Shown here piece after piece: positions 28,284 to 36,932 of a DNA stretch of 64,000 bases (position 1 is the first letter of the stretch; each line of letters begins with the position of its first letter). Origin of the DNA: Pseudomonas sp. SLFW (GTDB taxonomy: Bacteria > Pseudomonadota > Gammaproteobacteria > Pseudomonadales > Pseudomonadaceae); contig NZ_JAAAKW010000006.1 of NCBI RefSeq assembly GCF_009905615.1, forward strand, positions 248,001 to 312,000. Reading direction: 5' to 3'. Both the position numbers and the translations under genes were made by a program. The notes under the pieces were generated by a model, which worked only from the letters and a program-made list of their open reading frames with translations, was not told the DNA's origin and ran no database searches.

Positions 28284-28515
28284 GCTCTCACACCTACCAG
28301 GCAACGCTTGCCCATTCCCTCACGCCCTCACAGGTGTAGAATCGCCCTATTCATCGCCAATCATCCCCCGGCGGGTTTATGAGCTCCGGTCGAGCGCGCA
28401 GTGATCCTGTGACGTCGCCGACCTCATCCGTAACGGCAGCGACCTGTCGCCGTTGCAATGGACCAAGAGAAGCTCACTCCCTTACTGAACCTGATTAGCC
28501 GCCCGGAGTGCTCCA

Positions 28516-30363
28516 ATGCCTGATTACCGCTCGAAAACGTCTACCCACGGCCGCAACATGGCCGGCGCGCGTGCCTTGTGGCGTGCGACGGGGATGAAAG
28601 ACGAAGACTTCAAGAAACCGATCATCGCCATCGCCAACTCCTTCACCCAGTTCGTTCCGGGCCACGTGCACCTGAAAGACCTGGGTCAACTGGTTGCCCG
28701 CGAGATCGAGAAAGCCGGCGGCGTGGCCAAGGAATTCAACACCATCGCGGTCGATGACGGCATTGCCATGGGCCACGACGGCATGCTGTATTCGCTGCCA
28801 AGCCGCGAGATCATCGCCGACTCGGTCGAGTACATGGTCAACGCCCACTGCGCCGACGCCATTGTCTGCATCTCGAACTGCGACAAGATCACCCCCGGCA
28901 TGCTGATGGCTGCCCTGCGGCTGAATATCCCGGTGATCTTCGTGTCCGGCGGCCCGATGGAAGCTGGCAAGACCAAACTCGCCAGCCACGGTCTGGACCT
29001 GGTTGACGCGATGGTCATCGCCGCCGACTCCAGCGCCTCCGACGAGAAAGTCGCCGAATACGAGCGCAGTGCGTGCCCGACCTGCGGTTCGTGCTCCGGC
29101 ATGTTCACCGCCAACTCGATGAACTGCCTGACCGAAGCCCTGGGCCTCGCCCTGCCAGGCAACGGTTCGACCCTGGCCACTCACAGCGACCGCGAGCAGC
29201 TGTTCCTGCAGGCTGGCCGCACCATCGTCGAGCTGTGCAAAACCTACTACCGCGACAACGATGACTCGGTACTGCCGCGCAACATCGCCAACTTCAAAGC
29301 GTTCGAAAACGCCATGACGCTGGACATCGCGATGGGGGGCTCGACGAACACCATCCTGCACTTGCTGGCCGCCGCTCAAGAAGCCGAAATCGCCTTCGAC
29401 CTGCGCGACATCGATCGCCTGTCGCGCAAAGTGCCGCAACTGTGCAAAGTGGCGCCGAACATCCAGAAGTACCACATGGAAGACGTGCATCGCGCTGGCG
29501 GTATTTTCAGCATCCTGGGTTCGCTGGCCCGTGGCGGACTGCTGCACACCGACCTGCCGACCGTGCACTCCAAGTCGATGGAAGAAGCCATCGCCAAGTG
29601 GGACATCACCCAGACCGACGACGAAGCGGTCCATCACTTCTTCAAGGCCGGTCCTGCTGGCATCCCGACGCAAACCGCGTTCAGCCAGTCGACCCGTTGG
29701 GACACGCTGGACGACGACCGCGAGAACGGCTGCATCCGCAGTGTTGAGCACGCCTACTCGCAAGAAGGCGGCCTGGCTGTGCTGTACGGCAACATCGCGC
29801 TGGACGGCTGCGTGGTGAAAACCGCCGGTGTGGATGAGTCGATCCACGTGTTCGAAGGCAACGCGAAGATTTTCGAAAGCCAGGACAGCGCCGTGCGCGG
29901 CATCCTCGCCGACGAAGTGAAGGCTGGCGACATCGTGATCATCCGTTACGAAGGCCCGAAAGGCGGCCCGGGCATGCAGGAAATGCTGTACCCGACGTCC
30001 TACCTGAAATCCAAAGGCCTGGGCAAAGCCTGTGCACTGCTGACCGACGGCCGTTTCTCTGGCGGGACTTCCGGTCTGTCCATCGGCCACGCTTCGCCGG
30101 AAGCGGCGGCGGGTGGCGCGATTGGTCTGGTGCGTGATGGCGACAAAGTGCTGATCGACATCCCGAACCGTGGGATCAATCTGTTGATCTCCGACGAAGA
30201 AATGGCGTCCCGTCGTGCCGAGCAAGATAAGAAAGGCTGGAAACCGGTCGAAGCGCGTCCGCGCAAAGTGACCACCGCCCTCAAGGCCTACGCCCTACTG
30301 GCGACCAGTGCCGACAAAGGCGCCGTGCGTGACAAGGCGCTGCTGGACAAGCTGGTGCCGTGA
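28516..30363 (+). CDS. ilvD: dihydroxy-acid dehydratase
   Basis: Iron-sulfur enzyme converting 2,3-dihydroxy-isovalerate and its methyl homologue to the 2-oxo acids for valine, leucine and isoleucine. 615 residues, the long [4Fe-4S] form. Cluster cysteines can be seen in [10 protein letters not shown] and [19 protein letters not shown]; the C-terminal [11 protein letters not shown] motif is intact. GGAG lies 10 bases before the ATG. A strong terminator follows. Confidence 0.97.
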   Translation: MPDYRSKTSTHGRNMAGARALWRATGMKDEDFKKPIIAIANSFTQFVPGHVHLKDLGQLVAREIEKAGGVAKEFNTIAVDDGIAMGHDGMLYSLPSREIIADSVEYMVNAHCADAIVCISNCDKITPGMLMAALRLNIPVIFVSGGPMEAGKTKLASHGLDLVDAMVIAADSSASDEKVAEYERSACPTCGSCSGMFTANSMNCLTEALGLALPGNGSTLATHSDREQLFLQAGRTIVELCKTYYRDNDDSVLPRNIANFKAFENAMTLDIAMGGSTNTILHLLAAAQEAEIAFDLRDIDRLSRKVPQLCKVAPNIQKYHMEDVHRAGGIFSILGSLARGGLLHTDLPTVHSKSMEEAIAKWDITQTDDEAVHHFFKAGPAGIPTQTAFSQSTRWDTLDDDRENGCIRSVEHAYSQEGGLAVLYGNIALDGCVVKTAGVDESIHVFEGNAKIFESQDSAVRGILADEVKAGDIVIIRYEGPKGGPGMQEMLYPTSYLKSKGLGKACALLTDGRFSGGTSGLSIGHASPEAAAGGAIGLVRDGDKVLIDIPNRGINLLISDEEMASRRAEQDKKGWKPVEARPRKVTTALKAYALLATSADKGAVRDKALLDKLVP

Positions 30364-30386
30364 TCGGCGCCTGACGTTGCGAATGA

Positions 30387-30418
30387 AAAAACCCGGCAGC
30401 GATGCCGGGTTTTTGTTT
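30387..30418 (+). terminator. rho-independent terminator of ilvD
   Basis: A 12-base stem AAAAACCCGGCA (30387-30398) pairs with TGCCGGGTTTTT (30403-30414) around GCGA, followed by more T residues. It lies 23 bases after the ilvD stop. Confidence 0.92.
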
Positions 30419-30444
30419 TGCACGGTTTCATGCTCGGCACATGA

Positions 30445-30537
30445 CCTGTAGGAGTGAGCTTGCTCGCGATGGTGGTGTATCAGGTTCAAATACAATGATT
30501 GGCACAACGCTATCGCGAGCAAGCTCACTCCTACAGG
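30445..30537. repeat. REP doublet, class B (GTGAGCTTGCTCGCGAT)
   Basis: A 26-base unit at 30445-30470 is repeated exactly in inverted orientation at 30512-30537. It lies between the convergent ilvD and pchP genes. Confidence 0.92.
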
Positions 30538-30588
30538 TTCTTTATGTGCCTCAATGCCGCAGTCAGGCTGCGGCACCTACGCCTTTGA

Positions 30589-31644
30589 TTACTGAATCTC
30601 ATCCGGCTTGACGATCACCCAGTTCTTGTCCGCCGTTACGGGCAACCCTTCCTTGGCCTGTGCCTCGGCGTTGGACTTCATCATGCCGTTGAGCTGGGTC
30701 ATGTATTTGTCCTTGCGGTTGACCCACAAGTGCACGCCGCCCTTGGCCACATCGACGCTGTGAAACAGCATGTAGCCGTCGCTGCTCGGGGTGTCGCCAC
30801 CCACCAGCACGGGGTTTTTCCATTGATCGATGTAGGTCAGGATCGCCGCCTGCTTGCCCGCCATCCAGGTCGCGGGGGTCCACAGATAAGGCGTCAGCTC
30901 AAGATTGAGGTTGGCCTTTTCGTCGTACTTGCCTGCCGTGATCTGCTTGCGTGCGGTGGTCAGCTCGCCGGTCTCGCGGTTTTTCAGCAGCGTGGTCACG
31001 CCGATGACGTTCTGCGGTTTGACGTTATAGCCGTACTTGGGATCGGCCGCGACCATGCGCACCAGTTCCTCGGACGCAGCGGTCATCACGTAGACCTCGA
31101 TGCCGTTCTCCATCAGCTTGTTGTACAGCTCGGCCTGGCCCGTGAAGACCTTCGGCGGCTGCACTTCTATGGTCTTGACCACATCGCCTTCGTAATAGGT
31201 GCTCGGTACCGGCTTGCCCGAGGCCATCAGCTCATCGACGTAGCCTTTGAGCTCTTTGAGCGTGAAGCCGGAGAACACCTGCGCGACCCATGGATAGCAG
31301 ACCATGTCGTCGATTTCGCAGAGGCGATAGTAGTAGCTGAACAGGCTTTCCTTGTGTTCAGCGGTGTCCTTGAACGGGATCAGCTTGAGGGAAGGATCGA
31401 GCTTTTCGCGGGTCAGCAGACCTTTGTTTTCCAGATACGGCAGCAGCGACTCTTCCAGGTCGTAGCGGTAGCTGGTGTTGTCCATGTCGAACACCGCGAA
31501 ATTACCCTTGTTGGCATTCGCCGCGATCATGGCATCCAGCTGTTTGGCCGCAGGCTCCGGCCAGTGCTTCAATTCCGTCGAAAACGCCTGACCGGCAAGG
31601 CCCAGACAGACCGCAACGGCCAACAATTTTGGTGCGAGCTTCAT
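30589..31644 (-). CDS. pchP: phosphorylcholine phosphatase
   Basis: Periplasmic HAD-type phosphatase releasing choline from phosphorylcholine. From ATG 31644 (AGGGGAGGAT upstream) the precursor has 351 residues with a 22-residue signal peptide. Catalytic motif I DMDNT is at 53-57, motif II TAA at 188-190, the motif III lysine is K264 and GDTPSSD is at 283-289. Subtracting the signal gives positions 31-35, 166-168, 242 and 261-267, which coincide with those I recall for P. aeruginosa PchP (GDTPDSD there). This supports orthology. It links to choline uptake by betT at 49235. Confidence 0.9.
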   Translation of the reverse strand: MKLAPKLLAVAVCLGLAGQAFSTELKHWPEPAAKQLDAMIAANANKGNFAVFDMDNTSYRYDLEESLLPYLENKGLLTREKLDPSLKLIPFKDTAEHKESLFSYYYRLCEIDDMVCYPWVAQVFSGFTLKELKGYVDELMASGKPVPSTYYEGDVVKTIEVQPPKVFTGQAELYNKLMENGIEVYVMTAASEELVRMVAADPKYGYNVKPQNVIGVTTLLKNRETGELTTARKQITAGKYDEKANLNLELTPYLWTPATWMAGKQAAILTYIDQWKNPVLVGGDTPSSDGYMLFHSVDVAKGGVHLWVNRKDKYMTQLNGMMKSNAEAQAKEGLPVTADKNWVIVKPDEIQ

Positions 31645-31815
31645 AACGGTATCCTCCCCTTTATAAATTCGAGGCTGGACCGTAACAAAAAGTAATGACT
31701 GTTTTAATGCGTCAGCGACGGTGCGCGTTCTGATGGCGTCATGTTCATTGCCGATCACGACAGATGACGCAAAAGCGACATATTTGTTACAAGCCTGTGG
31801 CGTTGGCGACGTAAA

Positions 31816-31905
31816 CCTGTGAGCTCATTCATTCGCGAATCGGCGTGCAGGTAGGCACATCTTTGTCGCCTGATCCATTTTTCGCGAATGAATTCGCTCC
31901 CACAG
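31816..31905. repeat. REP doublet, class C (GCGAATTCATTCGCGAA), left arm degenerate
   Basis: Left unit at 31816-31840 reads GAGCTCATTCATTCGCGAAT, diverged from the class; the right unit 31881-31905 is the standard inverted form (TTCGCGAATGAATTCGCTCC). It lies between pchP and folA. Confidence 0.85.
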
Positions 31906-31935
31906 TTTGGATGAGGGGCAGGCGCAGGATTTGTT

Positions 31936-32448
31936 CTACCTTCGCTCCCACACCTCAAAGCTGTACGCAGGCTTGTCATCCACCGCCGGGTTCTCAGTGT
32001 TGGAAACCAACTGCCACTGCGCCTGATCGAACTCGGGGAACCACGCATCCCCTTCAGGGCTCAATGCCACGCGAGTCAGGTATAGACGATCTGCCTGCGC
32101 CAGCCCTTGCTCATACAGTTGCGCGCCGCCAATCAACATGACTTCGCTCACACCCTGCTCGGTCGCCCACGCTTCGGCACGCTCAACGGCGGCGTCCAGT
32201 GAGGTAAACACTTCGGCGCCTTCCAATTGAAGGTCCGCCTGGCGAGTCACCACGATGTTCAACCGGCCTGGCAACGGACGGCCCAGCGAATCCCAGGTCT
32301 TGCGCCCCATGATGATCGGCTTGCCCAGCGTGGAGGCCTTGAAATATTTGAAATCCCCCGGCAAATGCCAGGGCATGGAATTGTCGACGCCGATGACCCG
32401 GTTTTCACCGAGGGCGGCAATCAGGCTGAGGGGGAGATGTTTTTTCAT
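31936..32448 (-). CDS. folA: dihydrofolate reductase
   Basis: Reduces dihydrofolate to tetrahydrofolate with NADPH. From ATG 32448 the protein has 170 residues, beginning MKKHLPLSLIAALGENRVIG. Active-site region NSMPWHLPGD (catalytic Asp), NADPH loop IIMGRKTW and the GGAQLY motif are all present. An upstream ATG at 32496 would add 16 residues outside the family fold. Confidence 0.95.
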   Translation of the reverse strand: MKKHLPLSLIAALGENRVIGVDNSMPWHLPGDFKYFKASTLGKPIIMGRKTWDSLGRPLPGRLNIVVTRQADLQLEGAEVFTSLDAAVERAEAWATEQGVSEVMLIGGAQLYEQGLAQADRLYLTRVALSPEGDAWFPEFDQAQWQLVSNTENPAVDDKPAYSFEVWERR

Positions 32449-32518
32449 GGCGGCGAGGATAGCAGTACCCATGCACACACGCATGCAGGTATGCACGGAT
32501 GCATAAGATGCGATCGGT

Positions 32519-32541
32519 TGTAGGAGTGAGCTTGCTCGCGA
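32519..32541. repeat. single REP unit, class B
   Basis: TGTAGGAGTGAGCTTGCTCG with following CGA at 32519-32541 matches the left unit of the other class B doublets. No inverted partner is found nearby. It sits between the divergent folA and DUF2868 genes. Confidence 0.8.
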
Positions 32542-32629
32542 CAGCGGTTGTCCTAAGTTGCAACTGCTTGACTGCGCGAGTCAGCCTCAGCGGTTATGCT
32601 CACTTCTGATTTCACCAACGAGACGCCGT

Positions 32630-34009
32630 GTGACTGCACTGACCCCACTCGATGAACTCTGGCTGACCGAAGCGGTGCGCCTGCGCGAGCAACACGCAGG
32701 CCCGCTCGATGACGACGAAGCCAATCGCCGCGCCCGCGTGACAGGGGGCGACTTGTTGACACGCATCAAACACCGAGCCCGCTGGCTGGCCGAGCGCGAC
32801 GGCATGCTCGCAGCGCTGCGCCACTGGAAACAGGGCGCGCGACTGTCGCTGATCGTGTTGGCCATTTTCGCGGTGATCAGCGGGGCCGGCCTGGCGTTCG
32901 CAGCGCTGGGCAACGGCCAAGCCCCAGTCAACGTGTTCTGGGCCCTGGGCAGTTTGTTGGGCGTGAACCTGATTCTGTTGATCAGCTGGCTGCTGGGCCT
33001 GTTGTTCGCTGGGGAAAGCGCGGCCAGCCTCGGAAGGCTTTGGTGGTGGCTCAGCGAAAAACTCGCCCGCGATGCTCAAGCAGCGCAACTGGCCCCCGCC
33101 CTGATCCTGCTGTTGCAACGCAAACGACTGAATCGCTGGCTGCTTGGCGCCTGTGTCAACGGGCTCTGGCTGCTGGCCCTGCTCAGCGCTCTCACCTTGC
33201 TGCTGTTGCTGATGGCCACCCGGCGCTACGGGTTTGTCTGGGAAACCACGATTCTCGGCAGCGATACGTTCGTCAATCTCACTCAAAGTCTCGGTACGCT
33301 TCCGTCGCTGCTGGGCTTCAGCGTACCGACCGAAGACATGATCCGTGCCAGCGGCGACAACGTGCTGATGATCGAGAACGCCCGACAGGCCTGGGCAGCT
33401 TGGCTGGTGGGCGTTCTCGTCGTGTACGGCATTGCCCCTCGTCTACTGCTGGCCCTGTTCTGCTATGGCCGCTGGCGTGCAGGCCGCAAGCAATTGGCGC
33501 TGGACCTGAGCGAGCCTGGCTTCGTCGAGCTACGCGAACGCTTGATGCCGAGCAGCGAGCGGCTGGGGATCAACGACGCCGCGCCCGCCTCGTTGCACTC
33601 GGTGCAACCCGGCCCTTCGGTCACTGACAGCGAGGGCGCGTTGCTGGTCGCCATCGAGCTGGATGATCAACGCGTCTGGCCGCCGACGCTGCCCGGAAAC
33701 GTGGCCGACGCAGGCGTCCTCGACAGCCGCGAATCCCGCCGTAATCTGCTTGACCAACTGACCCGCTACCCGCCCGCACGCCTCGTGATTGCCTGCGACC
33801 CCCGCCGCTCGCCTGATCGCGGCAGTCTTGCGCTTATCGCCGAAATGGCACGCTGCGCGACAGCCACGCGGGTCTGGCTGCTGCCCCCGCCCGACGGTGA
33901 AGCGCTGGACGCCGACCGGTTGGACGACTGGCACGTCGCGCTGGGACCGTTGGAGCTGACGTGGACCGACAGCGCGCCACTGAATTGGCTGGAGACCGGA
34001 CATGACTGA
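32630..34009 (+). CDS. DUF2868 membrane protein
   Basis: Unknown function. GTG 32630 gives 459 residues starting MTALTPLDELWLTEAVRLRE, where relatives begin; ribosome-site support is weak (GAG). An N-terminal cytoplasmic region (about 1-60) is followed by membrane segments near 65-90, 97-125, 170-200 and 260-285, then a soluble C-terminal domain (about 300-459). The last eight bases overlap the next gene, a GTPase with which this family is linked, so the two products probably act together at the membrane. Confidence 0.82.
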   Translation: MTALTPLDELWLTEAVRLREQHAGPLDDDEANRRARVTGGDLLTRIKHRARWLAERDGMLAALRHWKQGARLSLIVLAIFAVISGAGLAFAALGNGQAPVNVFWALGSLLGVNLILLISWLLGLLFAGESAASLGRLWWWLSEKLARDAQAAQLAPALILLLQRKRLNRWLLGACVNGLWLLALLSALTLLLLLMATRRYGFVWETTILGSDTFVNLTQSLGTLPSLLGFSVPTEDMIRASGDNVLMIENARQAWAAWLVGVLVVYGIAPRLLLALFCYGRWRAGRKQLALDLSEPGFVELRERLMPSSERLGINDAAPASLHSVQPGPSVTDSEGALLVAIELDDQRVWPPTLPGNVADAGVLDSRESRRNLLDQLTRYPPARLVIACDPRRSPDRGSLALIAEMARCATATRVWLLPPPDGEALDADRLDDWHVALGPLELTWTDSAPLNWLETGHD

Positions 34010-35387
34010 AGGATCAAAAGCGCGCCCGCTGAAACTGGCCGTGGTCGGGCACACCAACGTCGGCAAGACTTCACTGCTGCGGACCCTGACCCGCGACGTC
34101 GGCTTTGGCGAGGTATCCCACCGCCCCAGCACGACGCGGCACGTGGAAGGGGCGCGCTTGTCGGTGGACGGCGAAGCGTTGCTGGAACTGTACGACACAC
34201 CTGGCCTGGAAGACGCCATCGCCCTGCTCGACTTTCTGGAGCGCCTGGATCGTCCTGGCGAGCGCCTCGACGGCCCTGCGCGATTGGCCCGATTTCTCGA
34301 AGGGAGCGAAGCCCGACAGCGCTTCGAACAGGAAGCCAAGGTGTTGCGCCAGTTGCTGGCGTCGGACGCGGGGCTTTACGTGATCGACGCTCGCGAACCG
34401 GTCCTCGCTAAGTATCGTGATGAACTGGCAGTCCTGGCCAGTTGCGGCAAACCGCTGTTGCCGGTGCTGAATTTCGTCAGCAGTTCGCAGCATCGTGAGC
34501 TGGATTGGCGCGAAGCTCTTGCTCGGCTGGGCCTTCATGCTTTGGTGCGTTTCGACAGCGTGGCGCCCCCGGAAGACGGCGAGCGGCGGCTGTATGAAAG
34601 CCTGGCTCTGCTGCTGGAAAATTCGCGCCCACAACTGGAGCGGCTGATCACTGATCAGCAGGCTCAACGCGAGCTTCGTCGCCACAGCGCCGCACGTCTG
34701 ATCGCCGAGTTATTGATCGACTGCGCGGCCTGTCGGCGCAGCGTCTCGACAGAGGCCGATCACGTGCAGGCCGCCATTGACGACCTTCGCCAGTCAGTCC
34801 GCCAGCGCGAGCAACGATGTGTCGAGGCGCTGCTGAAGCTTTATGCGTTTCGTCGCGAAGATGCGTTGGCCAGCGATCTACCGTTGCTGGACGGACGCTG
34901 GGGCGATGACCTGTTCAACCCGGAAACCCTGAAGCTGTTGGGCGTGCGGGTTGGCAGCGGCATCGCGGCCGGTGCAGCGGCGGGCGCAGGCGTAGACCTG
35001 CTGGTCGGGGGCATCACCCTGGGTGCGGCGGCGTTGGTCGGAGCGATTGCCGGAGGCGCCCTGCAGACGGCGCGCAGTTATGGCGGGCGCTTGCTCGGCA
35101 AACTGAAGGGCCAACGTGAATTGACGGTAGATGACGCGGTGCTGCGACTGCTGGCCCTGCGTCAACGGCAACTGCTGCTGGCGCTGGAGGCGCGGGGCCA
35201 CGCAGCGATGGACAGCATCAGACTGGATGCGCCGCAGGACAAATCCTGGCGCGAAGGCAAACTGCCAGACGCGCTGCGCAAAGCACGGGCGCACCCGCAA
35301 TGGTCGTCGCTGAATCCGCATGCGAAGCTGAATCAGGCGGAGCGGCAGGAGCAGGTTGAAGGCCTAGCCGAAATAGTAATTCGCTGA
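34002..35387 (+). CDS. DUF3482 GTPase
   Basis: P-loop GTPase of the TrmE/Era-like class with a DUF3482 C-terminus, 461 residues. G1 GHTNVGKTS (about 17-25), switch threonine in RPSTTRH, G3 DTPG (about 66-69) and a likely G4 in LNFVSS rather than the canonical NKxD. Residues about 310-360 form a Gly/Ala-rich hydrophobic stretch (GIAAGAAAGAGVDLLVGG and following) that can insert into or associate with membrane. Partner of the DUF2868 protein by overlap. Function unknown. Confidence 0.83.
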   Translation: MTEGSKARPLKLAVVGHTNVGKTSLLRTLTRDVGFGEVSHRPSTTRHVEGARLSVDGEALLELYDTPGLEDAIALLDFLERLDRPGERLDGPARLARFLEGSEARQRFEQEAKVLRQLLASDAGLYVIDAREPVLAKYRDELAVLASCGKPLLPVLNFVSSSQHRELDWREALARLGLHALVRFDSVAPPEDGERRLYESLALLLENSRPQLERLITDQQAQRELRRHSAARLIAELLIDCAACRRSVSTEADHVQAAIDDLRQSVRQREQRCVEALLKLYAFRREDALASDLPLLDGRWGDDLFNPETLKLLGVRVGSGIAAGAAAGAGVDLLVGGITLGAAALVGAIAGGALQTARSYGGRLLGKLKGQRELTVDDAVLRLLALRQRQLLLALEARGHAAMDSIRLDAPQDKSWREGKLPDALRKARAHPQWSSLNPHAKLNQAERQEQVEGLAEIVIR

Positions 35388-35435
35388 CCCAACCTGTTGA
35401 GAACTGGTGCACGGGGTCCTGTCGTCACCGAAACC

Positions 35436-35526
35436 CTGTGGGAGCGAATTCATTCGCGAAAAATCTTACATCCGATACATATCTCGCGGATGTACCGGCC
35501 AATCGCGAATGAATTCGCTCCTACAG
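35436..35526. repeat. REP doublet, class C
   Basis: Left unit 35436-35460 (GTGGGAGCGAATTCATTCGC) and inverted right unit 35503-35526, with a TCCGATACAT/CTCGCGGATGTA secondary hairpin between them. It lies between the convergent GTPase and HD oxygenase genes. Confidence 0.9.
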
Positions 35527-35543
35527 AAAGCCGCGTCACTCAC

Positions 35544-36110
35544 TCAAGCATTAACCAGCAGCGCCAGCGCCTTTTCCTTCAAAATTTTCAGATCGATCAC
35601 CGGCACATTCATCTCTTTCGCCCTCTCGTCCCACTGCCGCATCCGCAGGCTCACACCACACAACGGGTCTTGTTCGAAGGCGGTCGCCTCGGCCTCGCTC
35701 ATCACGCCACCTTGGTATTCCAGCGTGCGGCGGCTCGCTTCGCTGAGTTGCGCGTAATAGCCGGGTTGGCGCAGGGTCAGGTAGCGCTTCGCCTGAACGT
35801 GGTACTCGACCAACTTGGCGACGCGCTCGCTGAACCCGCATTTGCGCAGGTAATCGGCGCCAACACGCTCGTGACTCGCCACGCCATAGCCGCCCATACT
35901 CGACGCGTCCAGATCGTGATCGCAGATGTGGCCAATGTCGTGAAAGAACGCCGCCAGCACCACTTCGTCGTCGTACCCCTCACCCAGCGCCAGTTGCGCG
36001 GACTGGGACATGTGCTCGATCTGCGACACCGGCTCGCCGATGTAATCGTCGCTGCCCCGTTGCAGGTACAGATCAAAGACCTCGTTGACCACGTGCTGTG
36101 CCTGTTGCAT
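35544..36110 (-). CDS. PhnZ-like HD-domain di-iron oxygenase
   Basis: 188-residue HD protein of the phosphonate-degradation HDIG family. All residues used in PhnZ are present at almost the same positions: iron ligands H33, H57, D58, H80, H104 and D161, and the Tyr23/Glu26 pair (YIGEPVSQIEH) that in PhnZ swings on substrate binding. PhnZ oxidatively cleaves 2-amino-1-hydroxyethylphosphonate to glycine and phosphate; TmpB does the same with the trimethylated form. No PhnY/TmpA hydroxylase, phosphonate transporter or regulator is beside it, so the substrate is open. It is convergent with the GTPase gene. Confidence 0.82.
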   Translation of the reverse strand: MQQAQHVVNEVFDLYLQRGSDDYIGEPVSQIEHMSQSAQLALGEGYDDEVVLAAFFHDIGHICDHDLDASSMGGYGVASHERVGADYLRKCGFSERVAKLVEYHVQAKRYLTLRQPGYYAQLSEASRRTLEYQGGVMSEAEATAFEQDPLCGVSLRMRQWDERAKEMNVPVIDLKILKEKALALLVNA

Positions 36111-36282
36111 GACTCCCCCTCAATTCAGCCTCGTTCGCTTGGCCACCCACGCTACCCGCCCTGTGTTGCCGAGTCGTGGCAGCCACGCGCTTTGCCGACA
36201 GTCGCGTCGATCAAATTGCGATAGGGGAAATGCCCGCGGCCCGGTATGATCGCGCGCCCGATACACCCGGAACCCCACGCTC

Positions 36283-36738
36283 ATGAAGCCCACTTTGATC
36301 GCCGCCGCCGAAATCGACCGTCTCGAAACCTGGCAGAAATATTCCAGCCACATGTGCGGAGGCTGCGTGTCCAGCTGCTGCACCCTGCCTGTGGAAGCGA
36401 AGATCAAGGACCTGATCCGCATCGGCATCGTGGACGAGTTCGAGCAGGGCGATAACCCGAAGAACATCGCCAAGCGTTTGCAGAAGGAAGGCATTGTCGA
36501 GCGCTTCAACCAGAAGTCGGGGATCTTCACGCTGCAGCGCATGAGCAACAACGACTGCCTGTATCTGGATCGCAAGAGCCGACTGTGCACCATCTACGAC
36601 AAGCGTCCCGATACTTGCCGCAATCATCCACGCATCGGCCCGCGCCCTGGTTATTGCGCGTACAAGCCGAAAGAAGTCGTGCGCGAAAAGAGCGGCACGC
36701 TGAGCTCGAACTCAGGTCGGGTGCCGTTGAAGTTCTAA
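36283..36738 (+). CDS. YkgJ family cysteine-cluster protein
   Basis: 151 residues. Cysteines cluster at the N-terminal half (MCGGCVSSCCTL, about 24-33) and C-terminal half (NDCLYLDRKSRLCTIYDKRPDTCR ... GYC), the pattern of the Fe-S or zinc-binding YkgJ family. The biochemical role is unknown. Divergent from the HD oxygenase gene. Confidence 0.85.
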   Translation: MKPTLIAAAEIDRLETWQKYSSHMCGGCVSSCCTLPVEAKIKDLIRIGIVDEFEQGDNPKNIAKRLQKEGIVERFNQKSGIFTLQRMSNNDCLYLDRKSRLCTIYDKRPDTCRNHPRIGPRPGYCAYKPKEVVREKSGTLSSNSGRVPLKF

Positions 36739-36757
36739 TCCAGGCGCCCGGTAACCC

Positions 36758-36848
36758 CTGTGGGAGCGAATTCATTCGCGAAAAATCGTACAGCCAATGA
36801 AGATGTGTCGGCTGTTGCGGCCCTTCGCGAATGAATTCGCTCCCACAG
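36758..36848. repeat. REP doublet, class C
   Basis: Units at 36758-36782 and 36824-36848 in inverted orientation, the second almost a perfect complement of the first. It is placed 20 bases after the YkgJ gene, before the typA terminator. Confidence 0.9.
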
Positions 36849-36880
36849 TTAGAGTTTTTAATTTCAGCGTGTACACAAAC

Positions 36881-36915
36881 AAAAACGCCCCCGGCCTTTC
36901 GACCGGGGGCGTTTT
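36881..36915 (-). terminator. rho-independent terminator of typA
   Basis: Read on the reverse strand, AAAACGCCCCCGG pairs with CCGGGGGCGTTTT around a short loop and is followed by T residues. It starts 18 bases after the typA stop and is symmetric enough to work in both directions. Confidence 0.9.
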
Positions 36916-36932
36916 CGTTCAGCCGGGGCTAG

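Noticed and set aside
28495..30225. 576-codon frame antisense to ilvD
   Set aside because: It covers ilvD almost exactly and has no domain; a shadow of codon bias.
31645..31815. small RNA or riboswitch upstream of pchP
   Set aside because: No convincing structure with terminator; the sequence explains only a short leader and the edge of a REP doublet.
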